This document shows positions 33,404-42,033 of a DNA stretch of 64,000 nt, piece by piece. How positions within the stretch are numbered: position 1 is the stretch's first letter; the number at the start of each line of letters is the position of its first letter. The position numbers and the translations under genes are program-made. The notes below the pieces were generated by a model. The model searched no databases. It worked only from the letters and a program-made list of their open reading frames with translations, and had not been told where the DNA came from. Source of the stretch: a virus; the IMG/VR virus record IMGVR_UViG_3300006076_000001, positions 29,787 through 93,786 of that record; one strand, given 5' to 3'.

Positions 33404-34069
33404 TTATTCAAAGATAACTTTATCGTCAAAATTAAATCTACCCTCATACTCTTTAGTCTTAAATAAAAAGTTACCTGTAAGTTGTGTATTAACTGAAAAT
33501 TCTAAATAGTCTCTAACCCTACATAGAAGTAATTTATCTTTAAGTGTAGCTTTTTGATACCTTTTAATAAACTCCTCATCTGACAAACTACATATATCTG
33601 TCATATGTTTAATTGCATTTCTCAAAACAGCTGAAATAGTTGTATATTTAACATTAAATAAAATCCTATTAGTCATAGAAAATAACCCGATAGAATAAAA
33701 AACTATTATAGGCTCTATTTCTTTATTTGGAAAAAATTTTTCTAATAACTCTCTAAGTTTGTCATTACTATGAATAGGTCTATTAAGTATGATTTTTATT
33801 TTATTTTTAGAACTCCTATATCTCTTAGACACACCAAATTGGCTTATATTAAGCAATTTAGCTATATTTGTTTGAGATAAACCGCAATAAACATTTAAAT
33901 ATAACACCATTGCATTCACCCAAAATAATTTATCAATTATTTTCTCTGCTATATCAGGAAAGGTATCCATTAAAGCCGACTTAAAAGGGTCTTTTTCTTT
34001 CTTTTGATTATTATTAGCTCTAACCGAAACATAATCCCAATAATTTTTATTCTCTTCATATTGAGCCAT
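33404..34069 (-). CDS. Helix-turn-helix protein resembling sigma region 4
   Basis: 221 residues from ATG 34067-34069 with AAAGGAG, preferred over a start seven codons earlier. The HTH is VYCGLSQTNIAKLLNISQFGVSKRYRSSKNKIK, like region 4 of sigma factors. The rest is helical without a recognised domain. It may be the second regulator working with or after the sigma-like protein at 20895-21623. Overlaps the end of the upstream gene by 14 bases. Confidence 0.6.
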   Translation of the reverse strand: MAQYEENKNYWDYVSVRANNNQKKEKDPFKSALMDTFPDIAEKIIDKLFWVNAMVLYLNVYCGLSQTNIAKLLNISQFGVSKRYRSSKNKIKIILNRPIHSNDKLRELLEKFFPNKEIEPIIVFYSIGLFSMTNRILFNVKYTTISAVLRNAIKHMTDICSLSDEEFIKRYQKATLKDKLLLCRVRDYLEFSVNTQLTGNFLFKTKEYEGRFNFDDKVIFE

Positions 34070-35144
34070 AGATTCTCCTTTGTTTAACATTATAAATTAA
34101 ATCAAAATAGTAATAAAAGTTCTCAACCATCCATTTCCAACCCACTTTTTCTAATTTTGATAGTATCTCCTGAGGAGAAACTCTACCAGCTTCCGACTCA
34201 AAGTATGGTAATGATTTATTTTTTAATTTTTGTAAAATCCTCTTACCCTCTGGAAATTTAGAAAGTTTTTCTTCAAAGTTATCCAAATTTAAACTATTAA
34301 TAAATTTATTAGTTATCCTAATTCCAAAAATGTTTTGTTGTTGTAATTTCCACAGCTCTTTTTTAACAAAATCTAATACAGAATAATTAACTCTAATCAA
34401 TGTTCCAAGAGACGAATCAAACATCAAAGTATCTTGAAATGTTCTGTTAAGTTGATAGAACTGGTCGGTTAAGTATAACTTACCTATTACCATATGATTG
34501 ATTATGGGTAAATCCAATAAATTTTTAAATACAGACTCTATCATTTTATTTCTCCAACCAACCCAAATAACTTGATATTCAGGGTACAAAGACCTAATTC
34601 TAAAAATAAGGTTTATAGTATTAAAAGTAGAAAAGCTTTCTCCAAATAGTTGCTTGATATAATCGCCGTCTATAATTACAGCATTATTAGAAGAGACTAT
34701 TTGTTTATAAATTTGTTTTGATGAGGCTACCCCATAAATGTAGAAACGCTCTGTATCTATTGGGGTAAGAAGATTAATATCCACTTCCTCTTTTATAAAA
34801 GTTTTACCTTTGAAATCAAACTTGATAACAGCTTTATTGTCTTTAATTTCTTCCACAATAAAAGGAACTTTTTTCCATTTAGATAAATTCCAAACGAAAC
34901 TACCTTTTTTAATACCTTTTTCACGCTTTTTTTGTAGTTTTCTTTGCACTTCTTCGTATGGTATGCTATAATTATAGCTAACCATATTTTTCTGAATAAA
35001 AGTTGGTAAATGAAAGCCCTCTTTAACATACACTAAATCAATCTTGCCATCAATCATATCTGGGACTACTACATTAACATTATCCACATACTCTAAAATA
35101 GAAGTATCGTTAGGGTCTATCATAGTATAAACATTATATTTCAT
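34056..35144 (-). CDS. Unknown 362-residue protein next to the clamp loader
   Basis: No family recognised. Begins MKYNVYTMIDPNDTSILEYV; contains FIVEEIKDNKAVIKFDFKGK, a NAVIIDGDYIKQLFG segment and YQVIWVGWRNKMIESVFKNL. The V-I-I-D-G-D phrase resembles the start of FEN-type 5' nucleases, but the metal-binding clusters are not clear, so I make no call. Downstream of DnaX and a 61-residue gene, both overlapping. Confidence 0.75.
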   Translation of the reverse strand: MKYNVYTMIDPNDTSILEYVDNVNVVVPDMIDGKIDLVYVKEGFHLPTFIQKNMVSYNYSIPYEEVQRKLQKKREKGIKKGSFVWNLSKWKKVPFIVEEIKDNKAVIKFDFKGKTFIKEEVDINLLTPIDTERFYIYGVASSKQIYKQIVSSNNAVIIDGDYIKQLFGESFSTFNTINLIFRIRSLYPEYQVIWVGWRNKMIESVFKNLLDLPIINHMVIGKLYLTDQFYQLNRTFQDTLMFDSSLGTLIRVNYSVLDFVKKELWKLQQQNIFGIRITNKFINSLNLDNFEEKLSKFPEGKRILQKLKNKSLPYFESEAGRVSPQEILSKLEKVGWKWMVENFYYYFDLIYNVKQRRIYGSI

Positions 35145-35326
35145 AATCCACCCTTTTCACAATGTAATGTTGGTTTAATTGCTACAATGTCTGCATACTT
35201 CTCCTCTCCGTTATACATCTGTTTTATCTTTTTCAATGCCAAACTTCTAACCATTGCATAACTTTCACTATAGATTTCTAAAAAATAATGTTGTTTATCC
35301 ACTATTACCTCAACCAACCATTTCAT
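35141..35326 (-). CDS. Unknown 61-residue protein
   Basis: MKWLVEVIVDKQHYFLEIYS then SYAMVRSLALKKIKQMYNG. Overlaps DnaX by 17 bases and the downstream gene by 4, so coupled translation is likely. No family recognised. Confidence 0.65.
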   Translation of the reverse strand: MKWLVEVIVDKQHYFLEIYSESYAMVRSLALKKIKQMYNGEEKYADIVAIKPTLHCEKGGL

Positions 35327-36413
35327 TTTCTATCTCCTTGAATCCTAATTCTTTTAATTGAGACTTCATCAAATCTAAATTATTATCCTCTTTATCAAAT
35401 AAAGAATAGTCTAAGAATAAAAATCTTGAGAAATCTAAAAAAGATAACATTAAAATAAACTCTCTAATATTAGTAGGTTTATATTTTAAGTAGTTTTCAG
35501 CTAAATAGTCTATTACTTTATCAATAAACACTTTTTTATAAATTGGGTCTAAAACATTAATAAACTTACCATATTTAATTCCAACTAATAATTTAGGCAA
35601 GTTGTGTATTATATTATCAGGAAAATTATAAAAGGTTTGTTCTGTTTTATTTATACCAATTACCAAAGTTTTACCGATTAACTCCAAGAAGTTTTTTATT
35701 TCTGATGAGTAATTAGTTATCTCACCAAAAGCTATAATGTATTTTTCCATTTTAGAAATAGCCTCTCTTAAAGAGCCATTTGCTTCCAAAGCAATTAATC
35801 TAAGTTGATTTAAGTCATACTTAATTTGTTCTTTTTTAACAATTAATTCAAGATAACTAATTATTTCTGAATCGGATAGTGGATTAAAATCCAAATTAAT
35901 CATTCTTGTAACCAAAGGTTGAATTATTTTCTCTTTATTTGTAGTTGTAAAAATAAAAATTGTCCTATTAGTAGAAAATTCAAACAAATTAAGAAACTCT
36001 GACAATGCCTGAGGACTCATTCTCTGTATTTCATCAATAACAATTACTTTATATTTACCATAAATCGGTAATTGTTTAGCTAAATTAATTATAGGTTTTA
36101 TTTTATCTACTTGATTATACTCCGCCCCGTCCAATGAAACAAAGTCTTTAAAAGAATTATTATCAAATGCTTTACAATTATCACAACTATTGCACGGATT
36201 ACCATTTATAGGTTGTTTGCAATTAATGGCTTTAGCCAAAATTCTAGCCGATGTAGTTTTACCAACTCCTCCTATTTTTGGTGAAGTAAATAGGAACTCT
36301 CTTCTGATTTCAAAGCCTCTATTCTTAACCAATGATTTAAGATAATTTTTATTAAAATCATTACCGACTAATTCGTCAAAGACTTTTGGTCTATATTTAT
36401 TATACAGATTCAT
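35310..36413 (-). CDS. DnaX-type clamp-loader ATPase
   Basis: 367 residues. Starts LYNKYRPKVFDELVGND as in bacterial gamma/tau. P-loop GGVGKTTSARILAKAINC, zinc module with C-x8-C-x2-C-x2-C (PCNSCDNC), Walker B VIVIDEIQRM, sensor I IFTTTN. Loads the sliding clamp (probable at 44982-46115). Most large phages use a T4 gp44/62 loader; this one is bacterial-type. The C-terminal third is helical and shorter than tau. Confidence 0.9.
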   Translation of the reverse strand: MNLYNKYRPKVFDELVGNDFNKNYLKSLVKNRGFEIRREFLFTSPKIGGVGKTTSARILAKAINCKQPINGNPCNSCDNCKAFDNNSFKDFVSLDGAEYNQVDKIKPIINLAKQLPIYGKYKVIVIDEIQRMSPQALSEFLNLFEFSTNRTIFIFTTTNKEKIIQPLVTRMINLDFNPLSDSEIISYLELIVKKEQIKYDLNQLRLIALEANGSLREAISKMEKYIIAFGEITNYSSEIKNFLELIGKTLVIGINKTEQTFYNFPDNIIHNLPKLLVGIKYGKFINVLDPIYKKVFIDKVIDYLAENYLKYKPTNIREFILMLSFLDFSRFLFLDYSLFDKEDNNLDLMKSQLKELGFKEIENEMVG

Positions 36414-37029
36414 TTTTACTCACCTTTAAATCGTAATATAGTATAAATTCTTCTTTACTCTCTGCCTTTATAAGAAAATTTGCTAAAGCTATTAATTGTC
36501 TTTTATGAGAGTGAATAATAGTCAAATAATAATTTGATAAATTAATCATTCCCTCAAGTAAGTCTTCTACAAATTTAGAAAATAGATAATAATTGGAATC
36601 AATAAAGGATATCATCGTTTCATCTAATGGTTGAAAAGTAACAAAATTAACAATAAACTCTTTAAGTAAAGATAAATAAGTTTTATCATCAGAAAGTGGG
36701 AGACCTACTTCTTTTTTGTAAAAGAAGTCTGGGTCAGTTATAACCTCTGGCAATGATTTTATAGTTTTATTTTCAATTCTTTCAAACCAAACTCTAAAAT
36801 GATTGGGATTATGTAAATCTATTAAATGAAAATCTGGTCTTTCTATTGTAGAAATTACCACTACATATTTAGTAGGTTTAATTTTATTTGAAACAAAAAT
36901 ACCTTTACCAAAAGTAGAGTTAATTAAGTATCCTTTATCTGTGTATTCTTTTATTAATTGCCTAATTACTAAATTTTTGAAAAGAACAGAGTCTCCTATT
37001 ATAGAATAACCTCTTATTTCATTTTGCAT
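36400..37029 (-). CDS. Unknown 209-residue protein upstream of DnaX
   Basis: Begins MQNEIRGYSIIGDSVLFKNL; contains YVVVISTIERPDFHLIDLHN and ends EEFILYYDLKVSKNESV. Overlaps DnaX by 14 bases. By position it could be a delta-like partner of the clamp loader, but the sequence shows no recognisable delta domain. Confidence 0.75.
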   Translation of the reverse strand: MQNEIRGYSIIGDSVLFKNLVIRQLIKEYTDKGYLINSTFGKGIFVSNKIKPTKYVVVISTIERPDFHLIDLHNPNHFRVWFERIENKTIKSLPEVITDPDFFYKKEVGLPLSDDKTYLSLLKEFIVNFVTFQPLDETMISFIDSNYYLFSKFVEDLLEGMINLSNYYLTIIHSHKRQLIALANFLIKAESKEEFILYYDLKVSKNESV

Positions 37030-37138
37030 TTTTCAATTCCTCCAAAAAAACAATAAGGGACTTAATCAATTTACCCTTTTGTGGTTTTTTAACCATAAAG
37101 AATTTCAATTTATTGATTGTCATATCAATCTTTTTCAT
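37019..37138 (-). CDS. Possible 39-residue basic protein
   Basis: Fills an otherwise empty gap. ATG at 37136-37138 overlaps the end of the upstream gene, and its stop overlaps the start of the next. Begins MKKIDMTINKLKFF and ends FLEELKNAK. The ribosome site is weak (AAAAGG), which lowers confidence. Confidence 0.45.
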   Translation of the reverse strand: MKKIDMTINKLKFFMVKKPQKGKLIKSLIVFLEELKNAK

Positions 37139-37553
37139 TTAAAAGACCTTTTTTACTGACATCTAACAGGATTTGCATTGTTAAATAATTAATTAAGTAT
37201 AAATGGTTATTATTGAAAGGGTTTTTCATTGTAGGGTAGTATAACTTCAAATGACTATCTGGATTTATGATGCTGTCTTTATATGTTTTAATAAAAGCAA
37301 CGATGTATTTTTTATGGTCGTCAAATAAATTTTGGTTTATGCTTTTATTAAGCACTTTACAAGCTACAAAGAAATCACCAGTTTTAGGATTATAATCTAA
37401 TGGGTATGAACTACCAGAAATGTGAGTATGACCTATAGCTGGAGAATAATCACTATCAATGAAGTGAATAGTAACATTGTCATCTTTGTATGTTTCTTTT
37501 AGTTTATCGATTTGATGCATCAAAATCATAGCTTGATGTCCCATTCCGTCCAA
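37125..37553 (-). CDS. Unknown 142-residue protein
   Basis: The start is uncertain: TTG at 37551-37553 or ATG three codons later. Contains NVTIHFIDSDYSPAIGHTHI and FFVACKVLNKS. No family recognised. Upstream gene ends 5 bases before the TTG. Confidence 0.7.
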   Translation of the reverse strand: MDGMGHQAMILMHQIDKLKETYKDDNVTIHFIDSDYSPAIGHTHISGSSYPLDYNPKTGDFFVACKVLNKSINQNLFDDHKKYIVAFIKTYKDSIINPDSHLKLYYPTMKNPFNNNHLYLINYLTMQILLDVSKKGLLNEKD

Positions 37554-37557
37554 TAAA

Positions 37558-37782
37558 TCATTTATTGCTTTTTTTTCTATTTGTCTCTTTCTCTTTAAGC
37601 TCTTTTATTTTAGCATCAATTAAAGCTTTATTATCTTTAATCCACTTACCTGCTTTAGATGCTGACGAAATTTTATTACCTGTAACCACTTTATGTAATA
37701 ATTCTCTATCAACTAATATTTCAGTTATCCAATTGTTACCCTCTTGATAAGTAACTCTCTCTACTTGAATATCTTTTTTCAT
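37558..37782 (-). CDS. Unknown small basic protein
   Basis: 74 residues, MKKDIQVERVTYQEGNNWIT start and a lysine-rich helical end (DAKIKELKEKETNRKKSNK). Driven by the promoter at 37813-37842, with a 5' hairpin directly before the ribosome site. Confidence 0.75.
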   Translation of the reverse strand: MKKDIQVERVTYQEGNNWITEILVDRELLHKVVTGNKISSASKAGKWIKDNKALIDAKIKELKEKETNRKKSNK

Positions 37783-37793
37783 TCAGACTCCTT

Positions 37794-37812
37794 ACACTGA
37801 TTTTGTCAGTGT
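37794..37812 (-). promoter_or_regulatory. 5' leader hairpin
   Basis: ACACTGA/TCAGTGT, 7 bp with a 5-base loop, lying between the -10 box of the promoter at 37813-37842 and AAGGAG. It would form the very 5' end of the mRNA. Confidence 0.5.
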
Positions 37813-37842
37813 TTTATAATGAAATTATTTATTATTCTTTAA
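37813..37842 (-). promoter_or_regulatory. Phage-type promoter
   Basis: Minus strand ATATTAAAGA, 17 bases from TTAAAGA to TATAAA. Overlaps the 3' end of the gene upstream. Confidence 0.6.
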
Positions 37843-38343
37843 TATTTTAGTCTCAAAAAGTGGTATAAAAGTTTCAGTTAGTTTTGGCATCTTTTTTATT
37901 AAAAGTTTAAGGTTTTTTGAAAATAAAGGTCTTGCTGGTATATATTTAGTCCCATACTCAAGGAAATCAATAATATCTGATGCCTTAACTTTTTTATTTT
38001 TATATTTAATATATTTTGGGATACCAACATACCAATGTCTGTATTTCCATACTCTAAATAAAGACATAAGTGTTCCCGTGTTTATCCAAAAATCCTTACG
38101 ATGTTTAGGATTTTTTCTTTTTTTGTATTTGGGAGATAAGGGTTTATATAATAGCTTCATAGGAGTATTACCTATTTTCTGAGTTTGTATAGACTTTTTA
38201 ATCATATTTAAATATACATTAGCAATAAAATGAGAGTAGTGATATAAGACGAAGTCTAAATCCAGATTTTTATCTTTTGCATACTGTTCCAATCGAACAA
38301 ATTGTTTTGAATGGAGGAGAAGAGAGGTTATATCAATTTTCAT
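37825..38343 (-). CDS. Tail-completion-like protein (HK97 gp10-type)
   Basis: 172 residues. FWINTGTLMSLFRVW and FLEYGTKYIPARPLFSKNL are the hallmark segments of HK97 gp10-like neck/tail completion proteins (YGT..IPARP). Basic overall. It would join head and tail. It stands apart from other structural genes, most of which must lie outside the window. Confidence 0.65.
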   Translation of the reverse strand: MKIDITSLLLHSKQFVRLEQYAKDKNLDLDFVLYHYSHFIANVYLNMIKKSIQTQKIGNTPMKLLYKPLSPKYKKRKNPKHRKDFWINTGTLMSLFRVWKYRHWYVGIPKYIKYKNKKVKASDIIDFLEYGTKYIPARPLFSKNLKLLIKKMPKLTETFIPLFETKILKNNK

Positions 38344-38370
38344 CTCATTCCTCTCTTCCCTTACTTAAAA

Positions 38371-38970
38371 TCAGTAATCGTAACTAAGGTCTGCATTTTC
38401 TGAATATGGGTCAAACCAAATGTTTTTAGCAAAAGTTCTGTATGTTTTAGGACATTTTTTACCACGAGTCCAGAAACCTAATGACATTTCAAATCCACGA
38501 TATCTTGAATCTAAGTATTGTCCGTCAGACAATGACTGCACATAAACTGGAATTAATTTTCCTTTATTGTAAAGTTCTACAAGCACTTTTGCCATTGTTT
38601 TAACAAATGATTCTTTATCTTGTGGAAGTTCTTTAACTTTAATTTTAGCTCTTGATTTAGATTGAATGTCTTCAATCAATTCTTCAAATAGGCTGTCAAA
38701 TCCATCTTCTTCACCAATGTAATCCCATTCTCTAGCTTTCATCCATTTTTCAACAAACTTCTCTGGGTCATCATACTTTAAGCCCATCATTACCGCATCT
38801 ACACCTCTGTCAAAGAAGTTTTTTCCTACACAAATAAATGTTTTATCTGGAGAAACTCCAGCATCTTTCATATCACTTTCATTGAAATCAGCTTCCACTA
38901 ATTCAGCAATGTATCCAACATCTGGCTCTTCAGCCTTAATACTCTTAAAAGCCACCTTAATTTTAGCCAC
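38371..38970 (-). CDS. Unknown protein with MAKI-x-VAF leader
   Basis: 199 residues. The start is GTG at 38968-38970 with GAGGGG seven bases before. N-terminus MAKIKVAFKS is shared with four unrelated proteins here. The rest is acidic (DYIGEEDGFDSLFEELIEDI) with YRGFEMSLGFWTRGKKCPKT near the end. No family recognised. Confidence 0.75.
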   Translation of the reverse strand: MAKIKVAFKSIKAEEPDVGYIAELVEADFNESDMKDAGVSPDKTFICVGKNFFDRGVDAVMMGLKYDDPEKFVEKWMKAREWDYIGEEDGFDSLFEELIEDIQSKSRAKIKVKELPQDKESFVKTMAKVLVELYNKGKLIPVYVQSLSDGQYLDSRYRGFEMSLGFWTRGKKCPKTYRTFAKNIWFDPYSENADLSYDY

Positions 38971-39020
38971 TCCTACACCCCTCTTTCTAAAATTTTAACA
39001 TCACTAAAAATGCAAAAAAC

Positions 39021-40391
39021 CTAAATGTAATAAACATCTAAAATGTCTTTACCAAATTGAGCTAATGCAAATCTATAATTAGAATCTTTTAAGCTATCAT
39101 CAGGGACATTCTTTCTGAATGCTTTACCAAAAATGATTTCTACACTATCCTTAAATTTTAAAAATTCAGGGTCGTTAGGATTTTTAAACCCTTTATAATT
39201 AAGAAATGTCATAGATAAAATGTTAAATCCAGTAGTCATAACTGCCCTATTTAACAATATAGCACTAACTACATCATTTTTTGGTTTTGCTATTCTTCTT
39301 GGTAATTTAGTTAAAGTAGTAAGTTCCAATAAATCTGGAACAGGGACTCCCAAATTATCTGCTATTTCTCTCCAAGATACTTCTCTTTCATCTGGCATAA
39401 ATGCTCCAGATGTACCTACATAACCCTCAATAATATCTACCACAATAAAATCATCGAAACCATATGGTGTAACTGGTTTTTTATTTTCCATTATTTCATA
39501 GGCAATTGAATTAACATCGCTATAGGTTAAACCTACTTCAGATGGGGTAACTATTTTCTCTTCTCCTGTATTTTTATCCATTATTAAAAGTTTAACTTTA
39601 TCCATTGAATTATTAACAAATCTATTAGACACTCTAATAGGATAAACTCTCAAATTACCGATTGAGTTACCCATATAAAATTGATTTAAACCAATATCAG
39701 ACATCGCTTGTAATGGGTTTATGTTTCTAAAAGTTGATTTTCTTCTTTCTGGAGAATAATCGATAGACAACATATACCCCTGAGGCATTTCATAAAGTGC
39801 TATTTCTCCTCTATCTAAATGTTCTTTTATCATCTCTGTAAATTCAGGATAATCCACCACTGTAGCAAACTCTTCAATCTCTGGTCTGTCTCCAGCCCAT
39901 TTATAACATTTGTCCCTACTAATTTTATCATAAAATCCAGCTGATTGACCTGATGAAGTAGAGCCTAAATGAGTAACTCCTCCGTCCATCCATTTGCCAC
40001 AATTTGCTTTTTGATTTTCTCTAATTTTATGCTCTTCTTCTACTACAAATGCCCTTGCCGAAACAATTATCTTATCTTTAGGTAATTTACACCATTCAAT
40101 TTCTTTTCTAAGTTGTTCTATTTCAAACCCTGCTGACGGAGCAATAAAAACAATTGGTTCATACCCTAATAAATCATATCTATTTAAAGCTGATGCAACT
40201 GGTAACACTTTAAACACAAAAGTTTCTCCAAATCCAGTAAATGTATGAGAAGCTGAATTTGCCGAATTACTTATTAATACTTTTGGTCTTTCTCTTAATG
40301 CAATAGCTGATGCTATTTGACCTTTACCACTACTACCCGCTCCTATATCAAATAGGAAATTTACTTTTCCTGACTTTAATACACCTTGCAT
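39021..40391 (-). CDS. purZ: Adenylosuccinate synthetase superfamily enzyme, PurZ-like
   Basis: 456 residues. The N-terminal GTP/IMP loop reads FDIGAGSSGKGQIA where PurA has GTQWGDEGKGKIVD, so the catalytic Asp13 of PurA is Ser20 here. SNSANSASHT keeps the general-acid His (H49). GSTSSGQSAGFYDK matches GTTGRGIGPAYEDK, and YEMPQGYMLSID matches the EGAQG region. The Asp-to-Ser change is the known mark of PurZ, which makes the precursor of 2-aminoadenine from dGMP and Asp. A divergent PurA with ordinary function remains possible. ATG overlaps the upstream stop. Confidence 0.75.
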   Translation of the reverse strand: MQGVLKSGKVNFLFDIGAGSSGKGQIASAIALRERPKVLISNSANSASHTFTGFGETFVFKVLPVASALNRYDLLGYEPIVFIAPSAGFEIEQLRKEIEWCKLPKDKIIVSARAFVVEEEHKIRENQKANCGKWMDGGVTHLGSTSSGQSAGFYDKISRDKCYKWAGDRPEIEEFATVVDYPEFTEMIKEHLDRGEIALYEMPQGYMLSIDYSPERRKSTFRNINPLQAMSDIGLNQFYMGNSIGNLRVYPIRVSNRFVNNSMDKVKLLIMDKNTGEEKIVTPSEVGLTYSDVNSIAYEIMENKKPVTPYGFDDFIVVDIIEGYVGTSGAFMPDEREVSWREIADNLGVPVPDLLELTTLTKLPRRIAKPKNDVVSAILLNRAVMTTGFNILSMTFLNYKGFKNPNDPEFLKFKDSVEIIFGKAFRKNVPDDSLKDSNYRFALAQFGKDILDVYYI

Positions 40392-40675
40392 TAGTTGTCT
40401 CCTTTCTTAGTTGGAATAAATTCAGAACAGAAATCCATTTCTGGATTTACTTCTTTATTTAGTAAAGAACACCACTTTCTTGAATATTCTGTAACAAGGC
40501 ATTCGCAATTTCTACATTTAATCAAAGCATCATCTGCCATAAATTTAAGTAAGTCTTCTAACATTGTTATTTCTTTAGCAAACATTTCTTTATTTTCATT
40601 ATCTATATTAGGGTCATTCAGTGCCTGACTATAGGTATGAATTAATCTTTCTACATCTGAAATTGTATATTGCAT
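40391..40675 (-). CDS. Unknown 94-residue protein with Cys motif
   Basis: CRNCECLVTEYSRKWC and a later Cys (DFCSEF) give a probable zinc site in the C-terminal half; the N-terminal half is helical. Its stop overlaps the start of the PurZ-like gene, so it is translated with it. No family recognised. Confidence 0.75.
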   Translation of the reverse strand: MQYTISDVERLIHTYSQALNDPNIDNENKEMFAKEITMLEDLLKFMADDALIKCRNCECLVTEYSRKWCSLLNKEVNPEMDFCSEFIPTKKGDN

Positions 40676-40676
40676 T

Positions 40677-41009
40677 TTAATCCTCCTTTTTCAATTCAGC
40701 GTTTGTTAGTTTATCTTTAATCATTTCTAATAATTCAAATCTATAAGCTTTATTATCTGACTCTGCCATCTGATATAGCATCTGTAATAATTCATCATCT
40801 ATTCCAGCCGCAAATTTAACTCTATGTACCAATGATTTAAAAATATTATTTTTTGCCATTTCTTCTATATCAAAATCAACTAAACCCCTCTCATAATCAT
40901 TAATAATGATATCTGACTCAAAAATTAATTTACCAGTTATTTTGGTAGCAAATTGGTCTTTTAACTTTTCTTTCTCCCATTCTACTGTAAATAATCTATC
41001 TTTATTCAT
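40677..41009 (-). CDS. Unknown 110-residue protein
   Basis: MNKDRLFTVEWEKEKLKDQF start, central FKSLVHRVKFAAGIDDELLQ, helical charged end. No family recognised. One base separates it from the next gene. Confidence 0.75.
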   Translation of the reverse strand: MNKDRLFTVEWEKEKLKDQFATKITGKLIFESDIIINDYERGLVDFDIEEMAKNNIFKSLVHRVKFAAGIDDELLQMLYQMAESDNKAYRFELLEMIKDKLTNAELKKED

Positions 41010-41022
41010 TGTTTAATCTCCT

Positions 41023-41577
41023 TTACACTCTTAAATCAATTTGATTAATTCTTTCTCTTAATTCTTTAAGAGTTTTAGGCACACCATTATCTTGTGACCC
41101 TTTATTGTTATCAGAAGATACCTCTTCTTGGCTTTTTCTGATATCTTTCTTGCATTCTGTTACATTATCACCTATATTAGTAGCTGAGATATCCTCTGAA
41201 TTAAAAGAAGACACTTCTTTAATCCATCTCTCTGTATGTTTATCTAAATCAACTTTGTTACATTTTTTCCTCATTTTATCAAACTCACTTAGGTATAAGT
41301 GTTCCAACTCCTGATAATAAAAGATTATTTTATCTCTCTTTTCTAATTCTGAAAGAAGATAATTGACTTGTCTTTGCAACTCTTTATTTTTATCCTCTAC
41401 AAAATTTATCCAATCAAATTGTTTAAATTCAGATATATCAGCAAAAGGGATATTTAAAGATTTAAGCCAATTCAATTTGTCTCTTAATTGTTTATTTTCT
41501 AATTCGAGTAGTTCAATTTTGCTCTCTAATTTATCTTCGTTACACTTACTGAAAAGTTTTGAGAAAAAAGAAAACAT
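41023..41577 (-). CDS. Coiled-coil protein carrying the dispersed in-frame repeat
   Basis: 184 residues. N-terminal ~90 residues are a coiled coil (CNEDKLESKIELLELENKQL; NKELQRQVNYLLSELEKRDK). Residues ~131-155 (SATNIGDNVTECKKDIRKSQ and following) are encoded by repeat copy B. Short helical tail (TLKELRERINQIDLRV). No family recognised. Own phage-type promoter. Confidence 0.75.
   Translation of the reverse strand: MFSFFSKLFSKCNEDKLESKIELLELENKQLRDKLNWLKSLNIPFADISEFKQFDWINFVEDKNKELQRQVNYLLSELEKRDKIIFYYQELEHLYLSEFDKMRKKCNKVDLDKHTERWIKEVSSFNSEDISATNIGDNVTECKKDIRKSQEEVSSDNNKGSQDNGVPKTLKELRERINQIDLRV
41111..41185. repeat. Dispersed palindromic element, copy B (in CDS)
   Basis: 75 bases, gap-free with copies A and C, core at 41170-41185 (one arm base changed). 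Distance from the AGATAC box to the core (57 bases) is the same as in the intergenic copy D, where the core is inverted. Confidence 0.8.
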
Positions 41578-41608
41578 CTTCTGACTCCTTTCTGATTTAA
41601 GTCACATT

Positions 41609-41637
41609 TTTATAATGTGATAATTTGAAATTTTTAA
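41609..41637 (-). promoter_or_regulatory. Phage-type promoter with strong dyad
   Basis: Minus strand TTAAAAA, 16 bases, TATAAA. TCACAT/ATGTGA arms enclose the -10 box. Confidence 0.7.
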
Positions 41638-42014
41638 CTTTTGCAAACAGACGGGCATTTTTTACAACAATCTTCAATTTCTTTTTTGTATTCATTAATT
41701 ACTTTTTTAAGTGATTCCTTTCTTGCCTCTTCATATTTAGGTGAAACCTTTTTACCCTTAATTTTTGGATTTTTAATAGAATACTTAATGTCTTTATCCA
41801 CTTTCGATAAATATTTTTTAACTTCTAATCTGAAAATGTCATTAACTAATCCCCATTCGTTATCTTTAGGTTTGCATCGTTTCTTCCCATCTTTAATAAC
41901 AGCACAAATGGCTCTCTTCCATAATGTTACTAAATAGCTCTCTGGTATATTGTATTTTTTAGAATAACCTTTAACCAAAGTTGAATTAGTCTTTAAGGCT
42001 TGTAAATGTATCAT
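41634..42014 (-). CDS. Unknown basic protein with MIHL-A leader
   Basis: 126 residues, MIHLQALKTNSTLVKGYSKK start. KYNIPESYLVTLWKRAICAV followed by NEWGLVNDIFRLEVKKYL resembles a short domain common in large-phage virion proteins (LWxxA...Vxxifkxm), as far as I recall. Very Lys-rich C-terminus with four Cys (DCCKKCPSVC). Function unknown. Confidence 0.75.
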   Translation of the reverse strand: MIHLQALKTNSTLVKGYSKKYNIPESYLVTLWKRAICAVIKDGKKRCKPKDNEWGLVNDIFRLEVKKYLSKVDKDIKYSIKNPKIKGKKVSPKYEEARKESLKKVINEYKKEIEDCCKKCPSVCKS

Positions 42015-42033
42015 TTATATTACCTCCTCTTAT

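Noticed and set aside
34056-35144. FEN-type 5' nuclease because of VIIDGD
   Set aside because: The other acidic clusters and the helical arch pattern could not be found.
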